The notes under the pieces are model-generated. The model had not been told where the DNA came from, ran no database searches, and saw only the letters and a list, made by a program, of their open reading frames with translations. Below, one piece after another: positions 42,601 to 53,566 of a stretch of 64,000 nt of DNA; the stretch's first letter is position 1, and each line of letters begins with the position of its first letter. The stretch is from Siphonodentalium dalli (lineage: Eukaryota > Mollusca > Scaphopoda > Gadilida > Siphonodentaliidae), in assembly GCA_032622095.1 (NCBI GenBank), contig CP136065.1, forward strand, positions 246,015,474-246,079,473. The letters run 5' to 3'. Both the position numbers and the translations under genes were made by a program.

Positions 42601-45600
42601 CGGAAACCCTGGTTAAGATCATCAATATTTATGTTGAAATTTCCTGCAAAAGCAACAAGGAACTTGAAGATATAAACCCGAATTTACTTGGGCCATTATT
42701 GTTCATGTATAAACTCAATTCTGAGTAACTTGAAATTATTTTTGTCCAACTGATTTGATTCCCGAATAAGTGAAATTTTCAATAAATAATGACTCGCCAG
42801 TGGGGTTTGTTTGTCGCCGGCAAGACGTGAAAACACATGATTTTACGAGATTTGAGGCAAATATGTACCTTAAACATGTGTTCAAAACACTTAACTTGTA
42901 GTCATCAGGGCACGATTTAAGCGGTATCGCATCGCTATTTGCAATACAATATACCCAGTTTGATGAGGCAATATCATCCTGCTTCTCGCGAATTGCGATA
43001 CGCAATGTTTGCGTGCAAAACCCACAATCTGGTCCACAACAATGCCTTGCAGAATACAGATCGTAACAGACTGAGGTGACGTGAGGTCGATATAATTTAC
43101 ACCGCAAGAGGCATAACTCTATTATTTGACATAGCACGTATGCATGCATGACCATTCTGATTAGATGGTCATTCCTTGACAACCAATGAAATCATTTGTA
43201 ACAAAAGTGGTTGATGGGACCATGTGGTATTCCTTTTACAATAAAAAGATGTCTGCTACCAGTGTTACTGCCGTAAAAATAAAAACTGTTCAAGCATTAC
43301 AGAAAGACTTCCCATGGCTTAATTACAAACTGACAATGGCAATAAATGCGTCACCGCTTTTACGTGCATTAAATGCATCAAAGTGAGCACTGAGGAATGT
43401 TAGCGATGCAATCATGAAAGGGGTCCCGGGGACGAAAATTCCAACTAGTATCTTTTAGTTCTCTGCCTACCTTATGACAATGCCCACCATTGCCTAGCCC
43501 CTGGTATGATAGCCATTGATATCATTTGGAAATTTGGTTTCCAACTAGCTTGGATTTGTATATTAATATAATATATAATAAAAAAATCAAAATCGATTTC
43601 AGATAACTAATTTATTAATTATATACATGTATATTATGTAATATCAATAATTTTTTTCAAGAGTGCTATGCAATCTCAAGTTATGCATAGCAGTTTGCTA
43701 TGCAAAATTTAAAAAGTAAAACGGTCCCTTGTAGTCGTACGCGATTAGTTATTCAATACCTGAGTATATTTGCCAAATCAATAAATGGTGGCGACCGAAT
43801 GGTAGTAATACATCAGATGTAGGAAGATTCCATTCTCCCGCAAACGTCTGGGGTGTCAGATATTTGCTTTCAACATGTGCTACTCTGCACTCGCAAGACA
43901 TTGTATCCAGTTTGTTTTATTTATTAAAGATAAGGGCGGCCTTTGTTGTGGGTATAGCTGTTAAAATAGTCAGATCTGCTAAAACCGCCATAAACAGAAA
44001 ACATATTATATAATAGACAAAAGCCGATACTGATGATCAGCACATCACTATTAACCCTTTATAGAGCCCCACATAGACTGGAGCCGACGACACTCTGCAG
44101 TGCATGCTTCCATCTGTGTGAGGCTCCCTGTGGGATAAATCTCTTAACCCTTTACCCAACAAACCGGCCAAAACCGGCCAAATAAAGCTTCAACAGCCTA
44201 AAATATCTTCGGTCTGTCTCAATAGAACCATACAAATATGGATATCATTGGAACCGGCTCCTTGACCACATTGTGATAGTTACAGTTATGCCCTGTGCCA
44301 ATGCATTCTCTTATATATGCGAGTCGACCATAGGTCGCCTCGCATATATAAGAGAATGCATTGGCCTAACACTTTTTACCATTTTTTCTTACATTCTTTA
44401 ACAATTTTTACAAACCTTAACCCTTTACCCAACAGAACGGCCCTGTGCCAATGTATTCTCTTATATATGCGAGTCGACCATAGGTCGCCTCGCATATACC
44501 GGTATAAGAGAATGCATTGGCTTAACACATTAAAAATTATAAAATTGTTAAAGAATGTAAGAAAAAAGGGTAAAAAGTGTTAAAAAAAAGATTTTTTTAG
44601 GCCAATGCATTCTCTTATATATGCGAGGCGGCCTATGGTCGACTCGCATATATAAGAGAATGCATTGGCACAGGGCATAACTGTAACTATCACAATGTGG
44701 TCAAGGAGCCGGTTCCAATGATATCCATATTTGTATGGTTCTATTGAGACAGACCGAAGATATTTTAGGCTGTTGAAGCTTTATTTGGTCGGTTTTGGCC
44801 GTTTTGTTGGGTAAAGGGTTAAGGTTTGCAAATAACCTTCTATTGTACCAATGGACAGTTTTGCCAGCGAGCCTAAGTTCAGAACTGTTTTGGCGGAGAA
44901 TCTCTATAATTTCTAAGTTCAAATTCAACAAATATCAATAAAGCAAATTAAACTCAACAAAATGTACTGATTTCTCCCAGCTACATGTACCAAGGAAGTT
45001 GAATTTATAGTGATATCATAAAATCGAATACATGCAAGTGATATCACAAAATAACTAGTATTTATTGAAATGTACAAAATGTACAAAATTAATATATTTA
45101 ATATATTACAAATTTGAATAATACAGCCCTCATAATTGGCTACGGCAATCGGCAATGCCGAAGCCATTTGCTGAAGCAAACTGGGCCACGGTAAAGGGTT
45201 GCCGTAGCAGATTGCCGAAGCCAAAAAATCTGAATTAAAAGGGCTGATAATAAGTGATATCACAAATTGAATATATGATATCATAAAATTGAATATGTGT
45301 TATCACGAAATGCTTATTATTTTATGATATCAATAATTCAGTTTTGTGATATAAAATCAATTATAGAGATAACTAAATAGGTATTAAATAAATAGAAGAA
45401 TGGCGCCCCATACAAACATGCTTTAAGAATGTGATGTATTGCATCTGCACAGACAACTGAAATTAATTTTATTGTTAAACCCGAGATAGCCGATGCAGAG
45501 GTGAAATGCTTCATTGGTTCGTGCCCCAGAAGAATTTTTTTTTTAATTAAATACATGTACTGCGTGTGCATGCTTTTCAAATTTGTTTGCGCAGAAAAGC

Positions 45601-48600
45601 TGGAAATTTACTTTGCATTGCCTTATTATGGCCCATGTTGGACTTTTTTATTCTCTGTATGTACAATGTTGAAACAGTTTGGTTTGTTGTTCCTGTTCAT
45701 TGTTAAAGACATATTATGGACTTGTTCGGGTGCGTGAAACTTGTAAGTTAGTACCCAGGCGCTATGCCAACCTGAGAAATGTAGCATTCTACAAACATCA
45801 CCGAAAATTTAAAAGAAATCTACCGTACCACTCCATGGAAAACATCGTCTGAACTACGCTCAAATTGTAAATATTTACATCAGATTCGGGACGCAACTAT
45901 TGGCGATAAACTAACGCAAATGATTTCGACATCGAGAGTCATTGCATTTAATTAATACATATATGAATGACGATGTGTGTTGTCAATTTGGATTAATATT
46001 CGTAAAAATAATAATTTTGAGCAAGATTATTATCCATTTCTATTTGATCACCCTACAGGAGTGTTTCACACCACTTTAATGTCTTGACTTGCCAGTAACT
46101 GTAATCTATTTACTTCTGTGTGTTCCAGAGCTGCAGCGTTGAAAACTTTCCTCCACATGTCATCAAACAGGTTTCGCGGGAGATGGCGGATCTTGTATCA
46201 AATCCACCAGAGGGCGTTAAGATCATTCCTAATGAGGAGGACATAACTGACATTCAAGCCTCGATAGAGGGGCCTGGTGAGTACTAATATGTAATGCTAT
46301 TTAAAACAAATTGTAGGGGAGGGGTGCAGTACAAGGATCCAGGGATTATTTGGGGACACCTGTTTTCGGGAGAACGATATGCTCATGTCTTATCCTGAAC
46401 GCCTGAGCGGGGAGAATAGGTGGGATGGGTGGTCTGTTCTCCCCCGTGAAATTTTTGAAAATCTAATGCATTGTGAGTGAATCTAGGGCTCTCTGAGTGA
46501 TTATTTTTGAGTTTTACTGAGATGTAAATTTGATCAGAATCTGAAGAGTAACTGGAAAATTTGTTTGTAATATGTATGGGATTGGAAATGCTTAAAATTT
46601 ATAGTCCGATATATTTTTGTTCAATAGATTATGCTAATCACTCTTGAAGTAAGACTGAGGCATATACATTATGATTTCTGAATTCTCTGTCTCCTCAATA
46701 AGATAGGTGAAGTTTAAAATCTACACAGTAAAATATCAGTCATTAATCTTGACGATAGGATTCGATGAACAAAGTTGTGGATATTAGGCAACGCAAGTAA
46801 ATTTCCTGTTTCTCAGCTCAGGCCTTAAGATTCGACGAGAACCACCAAATCGATTCTCTTGATGAATCTCGCGAAACTTTTCAATTTTCAGTGTTTTATG
46901 ACTAACTTGATTCAGCATTTGATTCTCGCAAAATTAAATGTATTTTGACACAATTTTTGAGTCCTGGCACGCATGGTCCCGAAACCCATGTGAACTTTTT
47001 GTATTCACATTTCGGGAAAAAAATATGTGTATAAAATAATTGTGGTACGGTTATCACACTGGCTCTGATTTGAGATCAAGCCTTGAAATAGGGTGTCTGT
47101 CATTTGCAGAATGAGGTCCCCAGAGGGTGAATTTAGTGATGCTAGCCCGCTATGCGGGGTACCATCACTAAATTCACCCTCTGGGGACCTCATTCTGCAA
47201 ATGACTGACACCCTATTTCAAGGCTTGTTTGAGATCGAACATACCTGTTATTGGATCTTTCACAAACAATATCTCGGATCGAGTTCGAAAACCCTTGTTT
47301 GTCCAATTTTTTTTACCGGAGTTCCTAAAAATAAACAAACCAAGTGCCAAATGTTATGTCTGTTAGCGTGATAACTTGCACAACTTCAACCAATTTCATT
47401 CATATTTGGTATATAGATCTTTCACAAAAATATCTCGGAACAAGTTCAAACATAGCTGTTTACTGATGGATTCTGACAACTTTTAGTATGTGAGTTTGTC
47501 ATATACAACAGCTGTACACAGATAATAAGGCCCACCCCAAATTTCTAACGAGTTATGCCACCACTTGTTTCTATTTATAGCAATTTGATGTCTGTTAGCA
47601 CGATAACTTGAACAAACAAAAACCAATTTCATTCATATATGGATCTTTGACATCAATATCTCGAAAGAGTTGTGTACTGAATGTAATAATTGATTCCACT
47701 TTCAGCGGGAACGCCCTATGCTGGGGGAATTTTCAGAATGAAGCTCGTCTTGGCAAAGAATTTTCCAGCAGAGCCACCCAAAGGTTTCTTCATCACCAAA
47801 ATATTCCATCCGAATGTAGCAAGCAATGGCGAAATATGTGTTAACACTCTAAAGAAAGACTGGAAACCAGAGCTCGGAATCAAACACATCATCTTGGTAA
47901 GTGAAATTAACTCAAATCACTTGTTGATGGATTCCCAGACCTAAAAGTAAACATCGGATGATCTACTATTTGAGCCACAGTAAGAATATACATGTACTAA
48001 CATGTACCCTACCTGCCCACATATCTACCTACATACTGTACCGTATCTGTGGTCGATCAGAGAATTGATTTTTTTTATTTCTATTCGGGAAGTTAATTAT
48101 ATAATTATTAAAATCCATTGATATTAACAGTAGGTAATGTTGTTTTCTGTTATCTTTAGAGTGAGTCACAATAAATAAATTGCAAATTTATGTACTAGTA
48201 TGCTACTTTATTATCATACCAAGTGCTCAAACCTGCTCAATTTGATCAGATTTGAGTGATTATTAGTTATTTAAATTTAATTCAACAAGTCAAGCACAAG
48301 AAAAATCTATCCCAAAATTATCAGAAAAAAAAATAAAGGGGGACCAAAATATGGTAGAGAGTGGGTGAGAATCTAATAATTCTTTTATATTGGCTTAATT
48401 GCTATTTTTTACATTTCAGACTATTAAATGTCTGCTCATCGTACCCAATCCAGAATCTGCATTAAATGAGGAGGCGGGTAAGCTTCTGTTGGAGCAGTAT
48501 GACGATTATTCCATGAGAGCACAGATGTTCACGGAAATCCATGCGAAACCCCAAAAGTGAGTAACCACTGGCTGATTGCAAAACAAAACCGGAGTACCGA

Positions 48601-51600
48601 CTTAAAAGATCATGTTGTGTGCTCTGTAAGGACATACTTCAGCGCACTAGGAATTGGTCGTAATTTAGAACAAAACCTGGAAAGCAATAATATCAGTCTT
48701 AGTAAACTTAGCGTACATTTGCTCCCAGAGTCGCGCACGGTACATCTAATCAAAATGGCAGTCAAGGTCATTTGCTCGAGCTCGAAAAACAACAGAGCGA
48801 GTGACGTCATTATCCTGGCAAGCGACTCCCAAAATAGACTAATTTATGCACGTCAAGCATTTTGGTGCCAATAAACGAAAGTAGGTTACGAAAGTCGTAA
48901 ATATTCCGCAGATACCTGTAAAATCGTTGCGACACCTGTAAAATGGATGCCTTCGCGAATTGAACGTAGTAGTTGCAATAGAACACACTTTAATCGATTA
49001 TTCTCAAATATTTTCCGCTTTGTTTCTCGTGAAACAATGTAAAGCAGAAGAGATTCCTGTTTGGACTGCTCATGCGCGAAGTAATTATGTTATCGATTAT
49101 CCATGCCCATAAGCTAAAATTAGATGTTCAATGTGTTTATTTGTATACAAAAGCTGGCGTTTTTTAAAGACGCCAGCCAATCAGGTGGCAGGATTTCCCA
49201 GGGCTTCCCCGGGATGTGCAAACGGAAACGAGGGGTTCTTTCATTCGACGTACGAGCGCGACTAGCAATTTGTACTTCGAAATTCATTTACGACTGAGGT
49301 AAAATAAGTTCATTGGGTTACTAAATTTTCATTGTGTCAATCAGAAATACAACCTCTTTAGCCAAACTGACTTCCTTTCACTCTTCTTTAGAATTATTGT
49401 CCTATATCATCCATGTCACCATGGCATTTCAAAACTATCAGGACACTATTTGGGAGATGGTTGGGGAATTGTACATATATGTTGAGTAGTGGCTGGAAAC
49501 AATGTTCCCCAAGATAACTACCAGTAAGAATTTATTACTGTCTACAATTTCTTTGATAACCAAGGCCAAAAAAAAAACGTCTCTGTTTCCGGTACCCGGC
49601 CTGGCTGAGATTTTCTTGCCGGCCTCAATTTTTTTTTTCTTCCCAGAAGTCCATATATGTAGTAACCTGTCTGTCTGAGTTAATAGCTATGGTTTTCCCA
49701 ATACCAACAGCAGAACTAACCATCCATCGCATACACAACTGACATGTGTAGGCCGGTGTATGCGATCGCGCATTCGAGATATAAATAAGACAACCCGGTC
49801 GGCCATTCTACGCGGTGAATAACGTGGCGTTAATCAAACTCTACCCTGACGAGTCACTATGGAAATCCCCCCCCCCCCCCCTGTCAACACCAACACTTGG
49901 AAAATTGCGTCGGCAGTGATGAATAGAATGGCATAAAATGTGTAACCTCAGGCCAGAGATATTCAGGGGAAGGTTGGAACAATCTTGCATATCCAAGAAC
50001 AGTCAGTAACATTGTTCTGGCCACATGTAATTGTAAATAAAGGTATCAGGTGATACTGTTGCATTGTGGGCTGGTAGCTGCATGGACTTTGTAAGAGGAA
50101 TAACTCTAAACCCATAGCCATAGCCTAATACCTTGAATGTTCACACTGGAGCACATACTAGTAGCCATAATATACATTCAATTGGAAGTTGTCTCAAAAA
50201 CTTTATTTTCAGAGAATATCTTTAATACCTAATACATGACCTAATAGTCCAGCAAGCTGCATAATATATTACCAGTTAAAGGGGTACTGTACGCCAATTT
50301 CAATAAATTCCCGGTAACAATTGCGATCTAATATCAATATTATATTTTAAAATAACGTATTTGAGTCGACGATGTCTACTGAAAACGTTCCGGTTAACAG
50401 GCTATCATAAAAGTCAAATTGAATTATTTAATATAAATGAATTTATGGCTGGAGTCATAAAATGGCGAATTATGCCATTACAAGTTACCGTTCTTGAAAT
50501 CTCACATGTTGGGTGTCTTTTATCGACGGCCGTTTACGACGAACATTATTGACAAAACATGTTACATGCAAAAGGAAGTCCAGCTATAACCAATTTGGAA
50601 AAAAAGAGAAGAAACAAGATTCATAAAGCGTCAAGTATTTTTATAGGGGGTGATATTGTTCGATGGAAGAGATTGCAGGCATCAATTGAACTTCCGGTTC
50701 ATCCTGCAACCTGCGTCTTCTCCGGTGAAGGTCAAAAACATGGCGCGTAGTTTTAAGTCGTAATATTTTTATTTCCAAGATCAATATTTTCGTCGCTAAA
50801 TTAGGTTTATACGAAACTCATATAACACGAACACAATCTAACTTGAAAGTTATGTCAATGGGAGTTAATACAAAAATTGTCTATCTCTGTGTACAGTACC
50901 CCTTTAACATGTATAAAAGCATGCCAATTTATAATACATGTTAAAAGGGTGCACTACACTATTTTATCACTTTCAAATGGCCGGTTAAAAAAAAAACCCT
51001 GCCAGCCTACCTGGGGGGGGGGGGGGGGGGGGATAATAACAAATTTGCAGGAAGCTATGCAGGGGTGGGTGGGTGCCACGAGGGGCAAAAAACATGTTTT
51101 TTACAACCTCTAGCAATTTTTTTTACTAAAGACCTTTTGTGCCCATATTTGACATTTGTAACAGTTTTAAAACATATTATAAGAATGTATAACTGCAAAA
51201 ACACCATATTTATGTTACTGGGACCTCATACGGGCCTCAGCAGAGATGACATTAAGCTATATATGGCATGTTACATATGGGACGGTGGGGTGAAAAAAAT
51301 CCTTCCCGACACCCTTCGGAAAGAAGCTTCGACAAATGTAAAATTGAAATAAATAAACTTGTCCTTATGTAACTAAAGCTTAGATCATTGTGTGCATGAA
51401 AAAAGAGCAAGCAACTGTCTCAAACATTAATGTGTCTACCAATGGCTAGAAAATAACTGTCATCAGTGCATCAAGCCAATCAGTGAATTATTTGCATGTC
51501 TATCAACTCAGATGATCTCTCACAAGACCTATTAAAAGTATCCAAGTCTGGTATAGTGCTGTGACTGCTTGTCATCTATATATACATAAGCGAGTAGGAT

Positions 51601-52905
51601 CTGTCTGGATTTTTCTCACAGACCCCTGGACCGAGTTCAACAAAATTTGGTGTGGTGACTCGGGGTACCCTGGCGGATGTCATAACTGTTATTTTTTCAA
51701 AATTTTCAATTAAAAAAAAAAAAAAATAGTTTTGTTAAATTGAGCAAGGAGTTCAATCTAAAAAACAAAACAAAATTAAAACAATATATATAAATCAAAA
51801 TGCTGCAATGATCAAAATGTGCTTGAAGCGTACAAAGGGGCAGCCGCTGAATAAAGGCTCTTGTCTAAGGATCAAAAGTCCCACAAAGGGGGCCACAGGT
51901 CTCTCTGACGCTGAATATAGGCTCCCAAAGGGACCAAAGGGAGCCTGTTTCAGCTAGTTTAGTATATAGTTTCAGTAGACTAACAAAAGTGGTATGGAAT
52001 ATGTTAGATGATGGGCTGGTTGACAGATTAATCAGGAAATAGTTACAAATTATGGAATTATGATATCCTGCACAATGACCTAGGTTTACAATTTATAAAA
52101 ATCAAAAAATTTTAAACAGCTTCTGAAACAAGTTAAACTGTTATTTGAACTAAATGAGATCATTTCCCAGTCATATGAGTGATAACAGTAGAGATTTATG
52201 TGGTTTTAGACCAAATTTGGGGGGTGGGTATCAACAAATTGGGAGTAAAAAATATTTTTTTTGCAGGTTTTGGGGTGGTGGGTCCCTGAAAATGCCAGAT
52301 GCAAAGAAAATGCATACCTTCCTGCAAATTTTTTTACTACCCCCCTCCCCCGGCAATGACATGACATAAGATAATAGATATCTTGACTATCAAGGTTTTA
52401 ATAGTTTTATTTTTTTGTATACAATACATATATATTAAGCAAAAAACATTTTTGATGAGAATATAGTACACACATTCTAGCAAGTTCAAATGTCAAGAAC
52501 CCCGGTCGTTTTATTGTGTTAACTCCAGTGCTAATCCCAACTTGTACTATGAATACTGATATTGATACCGAGAAATTTCAATACCGCCCATCTCTAATAG
52601 AGACAATGTTCTTTGTTTTTGCATATTGATTCAGCGTTGCGGCGCGAAACAGGCGCTTGTGTTTCGTCTCGAACGAAGGGTCGCCCGGCACCGAGGCGAA
52701 AGACGGCCGAAAAGAGCTATCGAGAACTGATTCATGGATCTTTTAATATTCCACTGTTCCACCATTTCTTTATAGAGAAGTGATGCTAAAACAACTAGAC
52801 AACAATGGAAGTCAGATGGATGGACCATTGGCAAAGAAACATGCAGGCGACAAAAAATTAGACAAGAGGAAAAAGGAGAAGAAAAAAGTGCTAAAACGGT
52901 TGTGA
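36599..52905 (+). CDS. UBE2S: Ubiquitin-conjugating enzyme E2 S (five coding exons)
   Basis: UBE2S is the E2 that elongates K11-linked ubiquitin chains on substrates of the anaphase-promoting complex, driving mitotic exit. Coding exons 36599-36607, 46129-46276, 47706-47896, 48420-48556 and 52776-52905 join with all introns GT-AG and total 615 nt: 204 residues plus stop, against 222 in human. The UBC fold spans roughly residues 8-160. HPN is at 87-89 and the catalytic Cys is C97 in EICVN (human C95; two extra N-terminal residues explain the shift). NEE at 132-134 retains the glutamate (human E131) linked to K11 specificity. The tail (163-204) is lysine-rich, keeps AKKHAG and ends LKRL, close to the human LRRL that docks on the APC/C. 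The middle tail is shorter than in human. I see no frameshift or lost key residue, so the gene looks functional. Confidence 0.96.
37136..37483. mobile_element. MITE rich in TACCGCGGTA palindromes
   Basis: Inverted termini ACCGCTATTCTCAAAGTAAT...TTGACCA and complement, flanked by ACAGACAT (37128-37135) and ACTGACAT (37484-37491), 7 of 8 matching. The interior is an irregular series of ACCGCGGT and ACCGGTA-like palindromes. The 8-bp duplication suggests a hAT-like origin. Confidence 0.75.
37492..38129. other. Unannotated intronic stretch
   Basis: Contains TACATGTACATGTA at about 37845 and no recognisable gene or element. Confidence 0.3.
38130..38294. mobile_element. Hairpin MITE (TTTTATCACAGCAGTG)
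   Basis: Arms TTTTATCACAGCAGTG and CACTGTTGTGATAA enclose a longer inner stem (GAGGTGGGCAGATTG / CAATCTGCCCACCTC). The TATCACA tips resemble those of the 11876-12061 unit. Confidence 0.65.
38812..42611 (+). mobile_element. Outer CAGGG element, interrupted by a relative
   Basis: Termini CAGGGTTTCCGCCAGGCCGG and AGCGGAAACCCTG. The 7-bp direct repeat GTTAAGA lies at 38805-38811 and 42612-42618. Its own sequence is about 1.28 kb once the inner copy is removed. The left ~200 bp (AAATGACGTTATTAAAAAC, ATCGACACAGTCCATCTTC) is also found in the inner copy. CAGGG tips recall hAT elements, but 7-bp duplications are one short of the usual eight, so the superfamily is open. Confidence 0.75.
39561..42077 (+). 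mobile_element. Inner CAGGG element (2.5 kb)
   Basis: It starts AAGGGTTTCAGCCAGGCCGG (first base altered) and ends AGCGGAAACCCTG, with 7-bp repeat AGTTAAC at 39554-39560 and 42078-42084. A frame from 39732 to 39953 encodes a basic peptide starting [13 protein letters not shown]. The matching ATG and its first codons also occur in the outer copy but run into a stop there. This could be the remnant of a transposase N-terminus, but I recognise no domain. The interior also has a decayed hAT-m hairpin (about 40400-40475) and C tracts near 42009. Confidence 0.75.
42619..44050. other. Unannotated intronic stretch with one long frame
   Basis: Apart from the minus-strand frame annotated separately at 42736-43182, I see no element. 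The sequence is AT-rich. Confidence 0.3.
42736..43182 (-). CDS. Orphan 148-codon cysteine-rich frame (doubtful)
   Basis: An uninterrupted minus-strand frame with 14 cysteines, including CCGPDCGFC around residues 48-56, inside intron 1 of UBE2S on the opposite strand. No signal peptide or family pattern is recognised. A frame this long is near what chance gives in 64 kb of six-frame sequence. It could be an intronless gene or an exon of one, but the sequence alone does not support expression. Confidence 0.15.
   Translation of the reverse strand: MSRNDHLIRMVMHAYVLCQIIELCLLRCKLYRPHVTSVCYDLYSARHCCGPDCGFCTQTLRIAIREKQDDIASSNWVYCIANSDAIPLKSCPDDYKLSVLNTCLRYIFASNLVKSCVFTSCRRQTNPTGESLFIENFTYSGIKSVGQK
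44051..44147. mobile_element. Small TTAA-flanked hairpin unit
   Basis: TTAA at 44051-44054 and 44144-44147 around GAGCCCCACATAGACTGGAG and GTGTGAGGCTCCCTGTGGG. It resembles the internal unit at about 2820-2895. Starts CCCTTTATAGAGCC, so it may be another PB-type family. Confidence 0.5.
44144..44420 (-). mobile_element. PB-A MITE, right part missing
   Basis: Full left terminus CCCTTTACCCAACA, conserved ~130-bp stretch and one hairpin (44296-44365). Then the AT core stops at TTTTTACAAACC, where a second PB-A begins. Confidence 0.8.
44417..44822 (+). mobile_element. PB-A MITE, complete
   Basis: TTAA at 44417-44420 and 44819-44822, full termini, hairpins at 44447-44521 and 44602-44670. The first hairpin has six extra bases: CATATACCGGTATAAGAG in place of CATATATAAGAG. 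The short flanks TACAAACC and GGTTTGCA are inverted to each other. Confidence 0.9.
44823..45702. other. Intronic stretch with a small inverted unit
   Basis: Between about 45123 and 45245, CAGCCCT...AGGGCTG ends with ATAATA on both sides bound a GC-richer stretch with CTACGGCAATC and GATTGCCGAAGCC arms. Elsewhere there are repeated GTGATATCACAAA and GATATCATAAAATTGAATA phrases. No gene. Confidence 0.4.
45703..46079 (-). mobile_element. Family E element, inverted
   Basis: TTAA at 45703-45706 and 46076-46079. It is the complement of the 3452 copy, ending GGAGTGTTTCACACCACTTTAA. It ends 49 bp before UBE2S exon 2, so the exon's acceptor region directly abuts transposon DNA. Confidence 0.75.
46129..46276 (+). 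CDS. UBE2S: UBE2S exon 2
   Basis: Acceptor TGTTCCAG, donor GTGAGT after the first base of a codon (phase 1). Encodes residues 4-52 plus one base: the N-terminal helix ([11 protein letters not shown]) and the first strands with [16 protein letters not shown]. Confidence 0.95.
46277..47705 (+). other. UBE2S: UBE2S intron 2
   Basis: Phase 1. Contains a lone family H end (about 46337) and the hAT-m element at 47077-47227. Repeated ATATCTCG...GAGTT phrases (47270, 47425, 47655) form a diverged dispersed repeat of the TCATTCATATTTGG type. Confidence 0.85.
47077..47227. mobile_element. hAT-m palindrome with 8-bp target duplication
   Basis: A 151-bp near-perfect palindrome from CAAGCCTTGAAATAGGGTG to its complement. 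TTTGAGAT is repeated exactly at 47069-47076 and 47228-47235. It is the simplest, one-block form of the family and the cleanest in the window. Confidence 0.93.
47706..47896 (+). CDS. UBE2S: UBE2S exon 3 (catalytic cysteine)
   Basis: Acceptor CTTTCAG, donor GTAAGT at phase 0. Encodes residues 53-116: [22 protein letters not shown] (47807-47815) and the active-site Cys TGT at 47837-47839. Confidence 0.97.
47897..48419 (+). other. UBE2S: UBE2S intron 3
   Basis: Phase 0, 523 bp, ending ACATTTCAG. No repeat is recognised apart from TACATGTA and TACTAGTA motifs (about 47991 and 48192). Confidence 0.85.
48420..48556 (+). CDS. UBE2S: UBE2S exon 4
   Basis: Acceptor ACATTTCAG, donor GTGAGT at phase 2. 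Encodes residues 117-161 plus two bases: [20 protein letters not shown] and the C-terminal helices of the UBC fold. Confidence 0.96.
50276..50907. mobile_element. Family J element (TTAA, AGGGGTACTG)
   Basis: TTAA at 50276-50279 and 50904-50907. Termini AGGGGTACTGTAC and GTACAGTACCCCT. 632 bp without recognised coding. Same terminal sequence as the 53587 element but a different interior. Confidence 0.8.
51577..51720 (+). repeat. Family F dispersed repeat, second copy
   Basis: ATACATAAGCGAGTAGGATC, GGATTTTTCTCACAGACCCC and GACTCGGGGTACCCTGGC match 3827-3995 in order. Confidence 0.5.
52776..52905 (+). CDS. UBE2S: UBE2S exon 5 (tail, stop)
   Basis: Acceptor CTTTATAG. The first base completes codon 162. 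Encodes the tail [10 protein letters not shown]...LKRL and TGA at 52903-52905. The next possible acceptor two bases downstream would give an unrelated tail without LKRL. No polyadenylation signal is close to the stop. AATAAA at 55552-55557 is a distant candidate. Confidence 0.95.
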
Positions 52906-53308
52906 TTTACTCCTCACAATGCGCCACATAATCACTCATCTTAGTCAAGCGTACATGAATTCATCCCGAGCAAATGGCTTTTATAGAACAGACTGGCTTT
53001 GTGTATGGAACTGTTCAAAGAACAGACGTCTTATATGAATGGATTATCCCATATGATATCTAGTCTTGGGTTGGAATGCTTCCCCCTTTTTTCCTGTGCT
53101 CTGTTTATGAATCTTTGAAAGCTAAGCATCTCTATATTTGAGGGGTGTGTCTGGTTTTTTGTCTCAATATTAGTAATTTATTCCACACCCATTGGCGTGA
53201 AACACCCGATCCATATTGATTACTCTGTTTGATGCTGAGATCATATGAGTTTTAAACTCTCACCAATCGCGAAAACAGCCTTCCTCTTTTCTTCATACTA
53301 GTAGTATG

Positions 53309-53545
53309 TTAATGGAAATTGAATTTTGCGAAAACCCTGTGCCAGTGCATTCTCTTATTTATGTGAGTCTCCCGCAGGGAGCCTTGCATATATAAGAGAA
53401 TACATTGTCCTGACAAAATATTTACCTTGACCTTGTAAGCCAGTGCATTCTCTTATATATGAGAGGCTCCCTATGGGAGACTGGGATATATAAGAGAATG
53501 CACTGGCACAGGATATTTAATGTTGTACCCTCATGAAAGGGTTAA
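53309..53545 (-). mobile_element. PB-C MITE, inverted
   Basis: TTAA at 53309-53312 and 53542-53545, with the terminus CCTCATGAAAGGG on the right. Hairpins at 53340-53411 and 53441-53507. Confidence 0.7.
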
Positions 53546-53566
53546 CAGAAATTGAATTTTATTGTT

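Larger units (their letters stand above)
36608..46128 (+). other. UBE2S: UBE2S intron 1 (9.5 kb)
   Basis: From donor GTAAGT to acceptor TTCCAG. It holds the ACCGCTA MITE (37136-37483), a hairpin (38130-38294), the nested CAGGG elements (38812-42611), PB-A elements (44144-44822) and a family E element ending about 50 bp before exon 2. Frames at 36653-36888 on both strands overlap each other and are not persuasive. Confidence 0.75.
48557..52775 (+). other. UBE2S: UBE2S intron 4
   Basis: Phase 2, 4.2 kb. Contains the family J element (50276-50907), a family F copy (51577-51720), long C (49867) and G (51012) tracts, and otherwise anonymous DNA. Frames inside it overlap on both strands and show no family. 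Confidence 0.85.
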
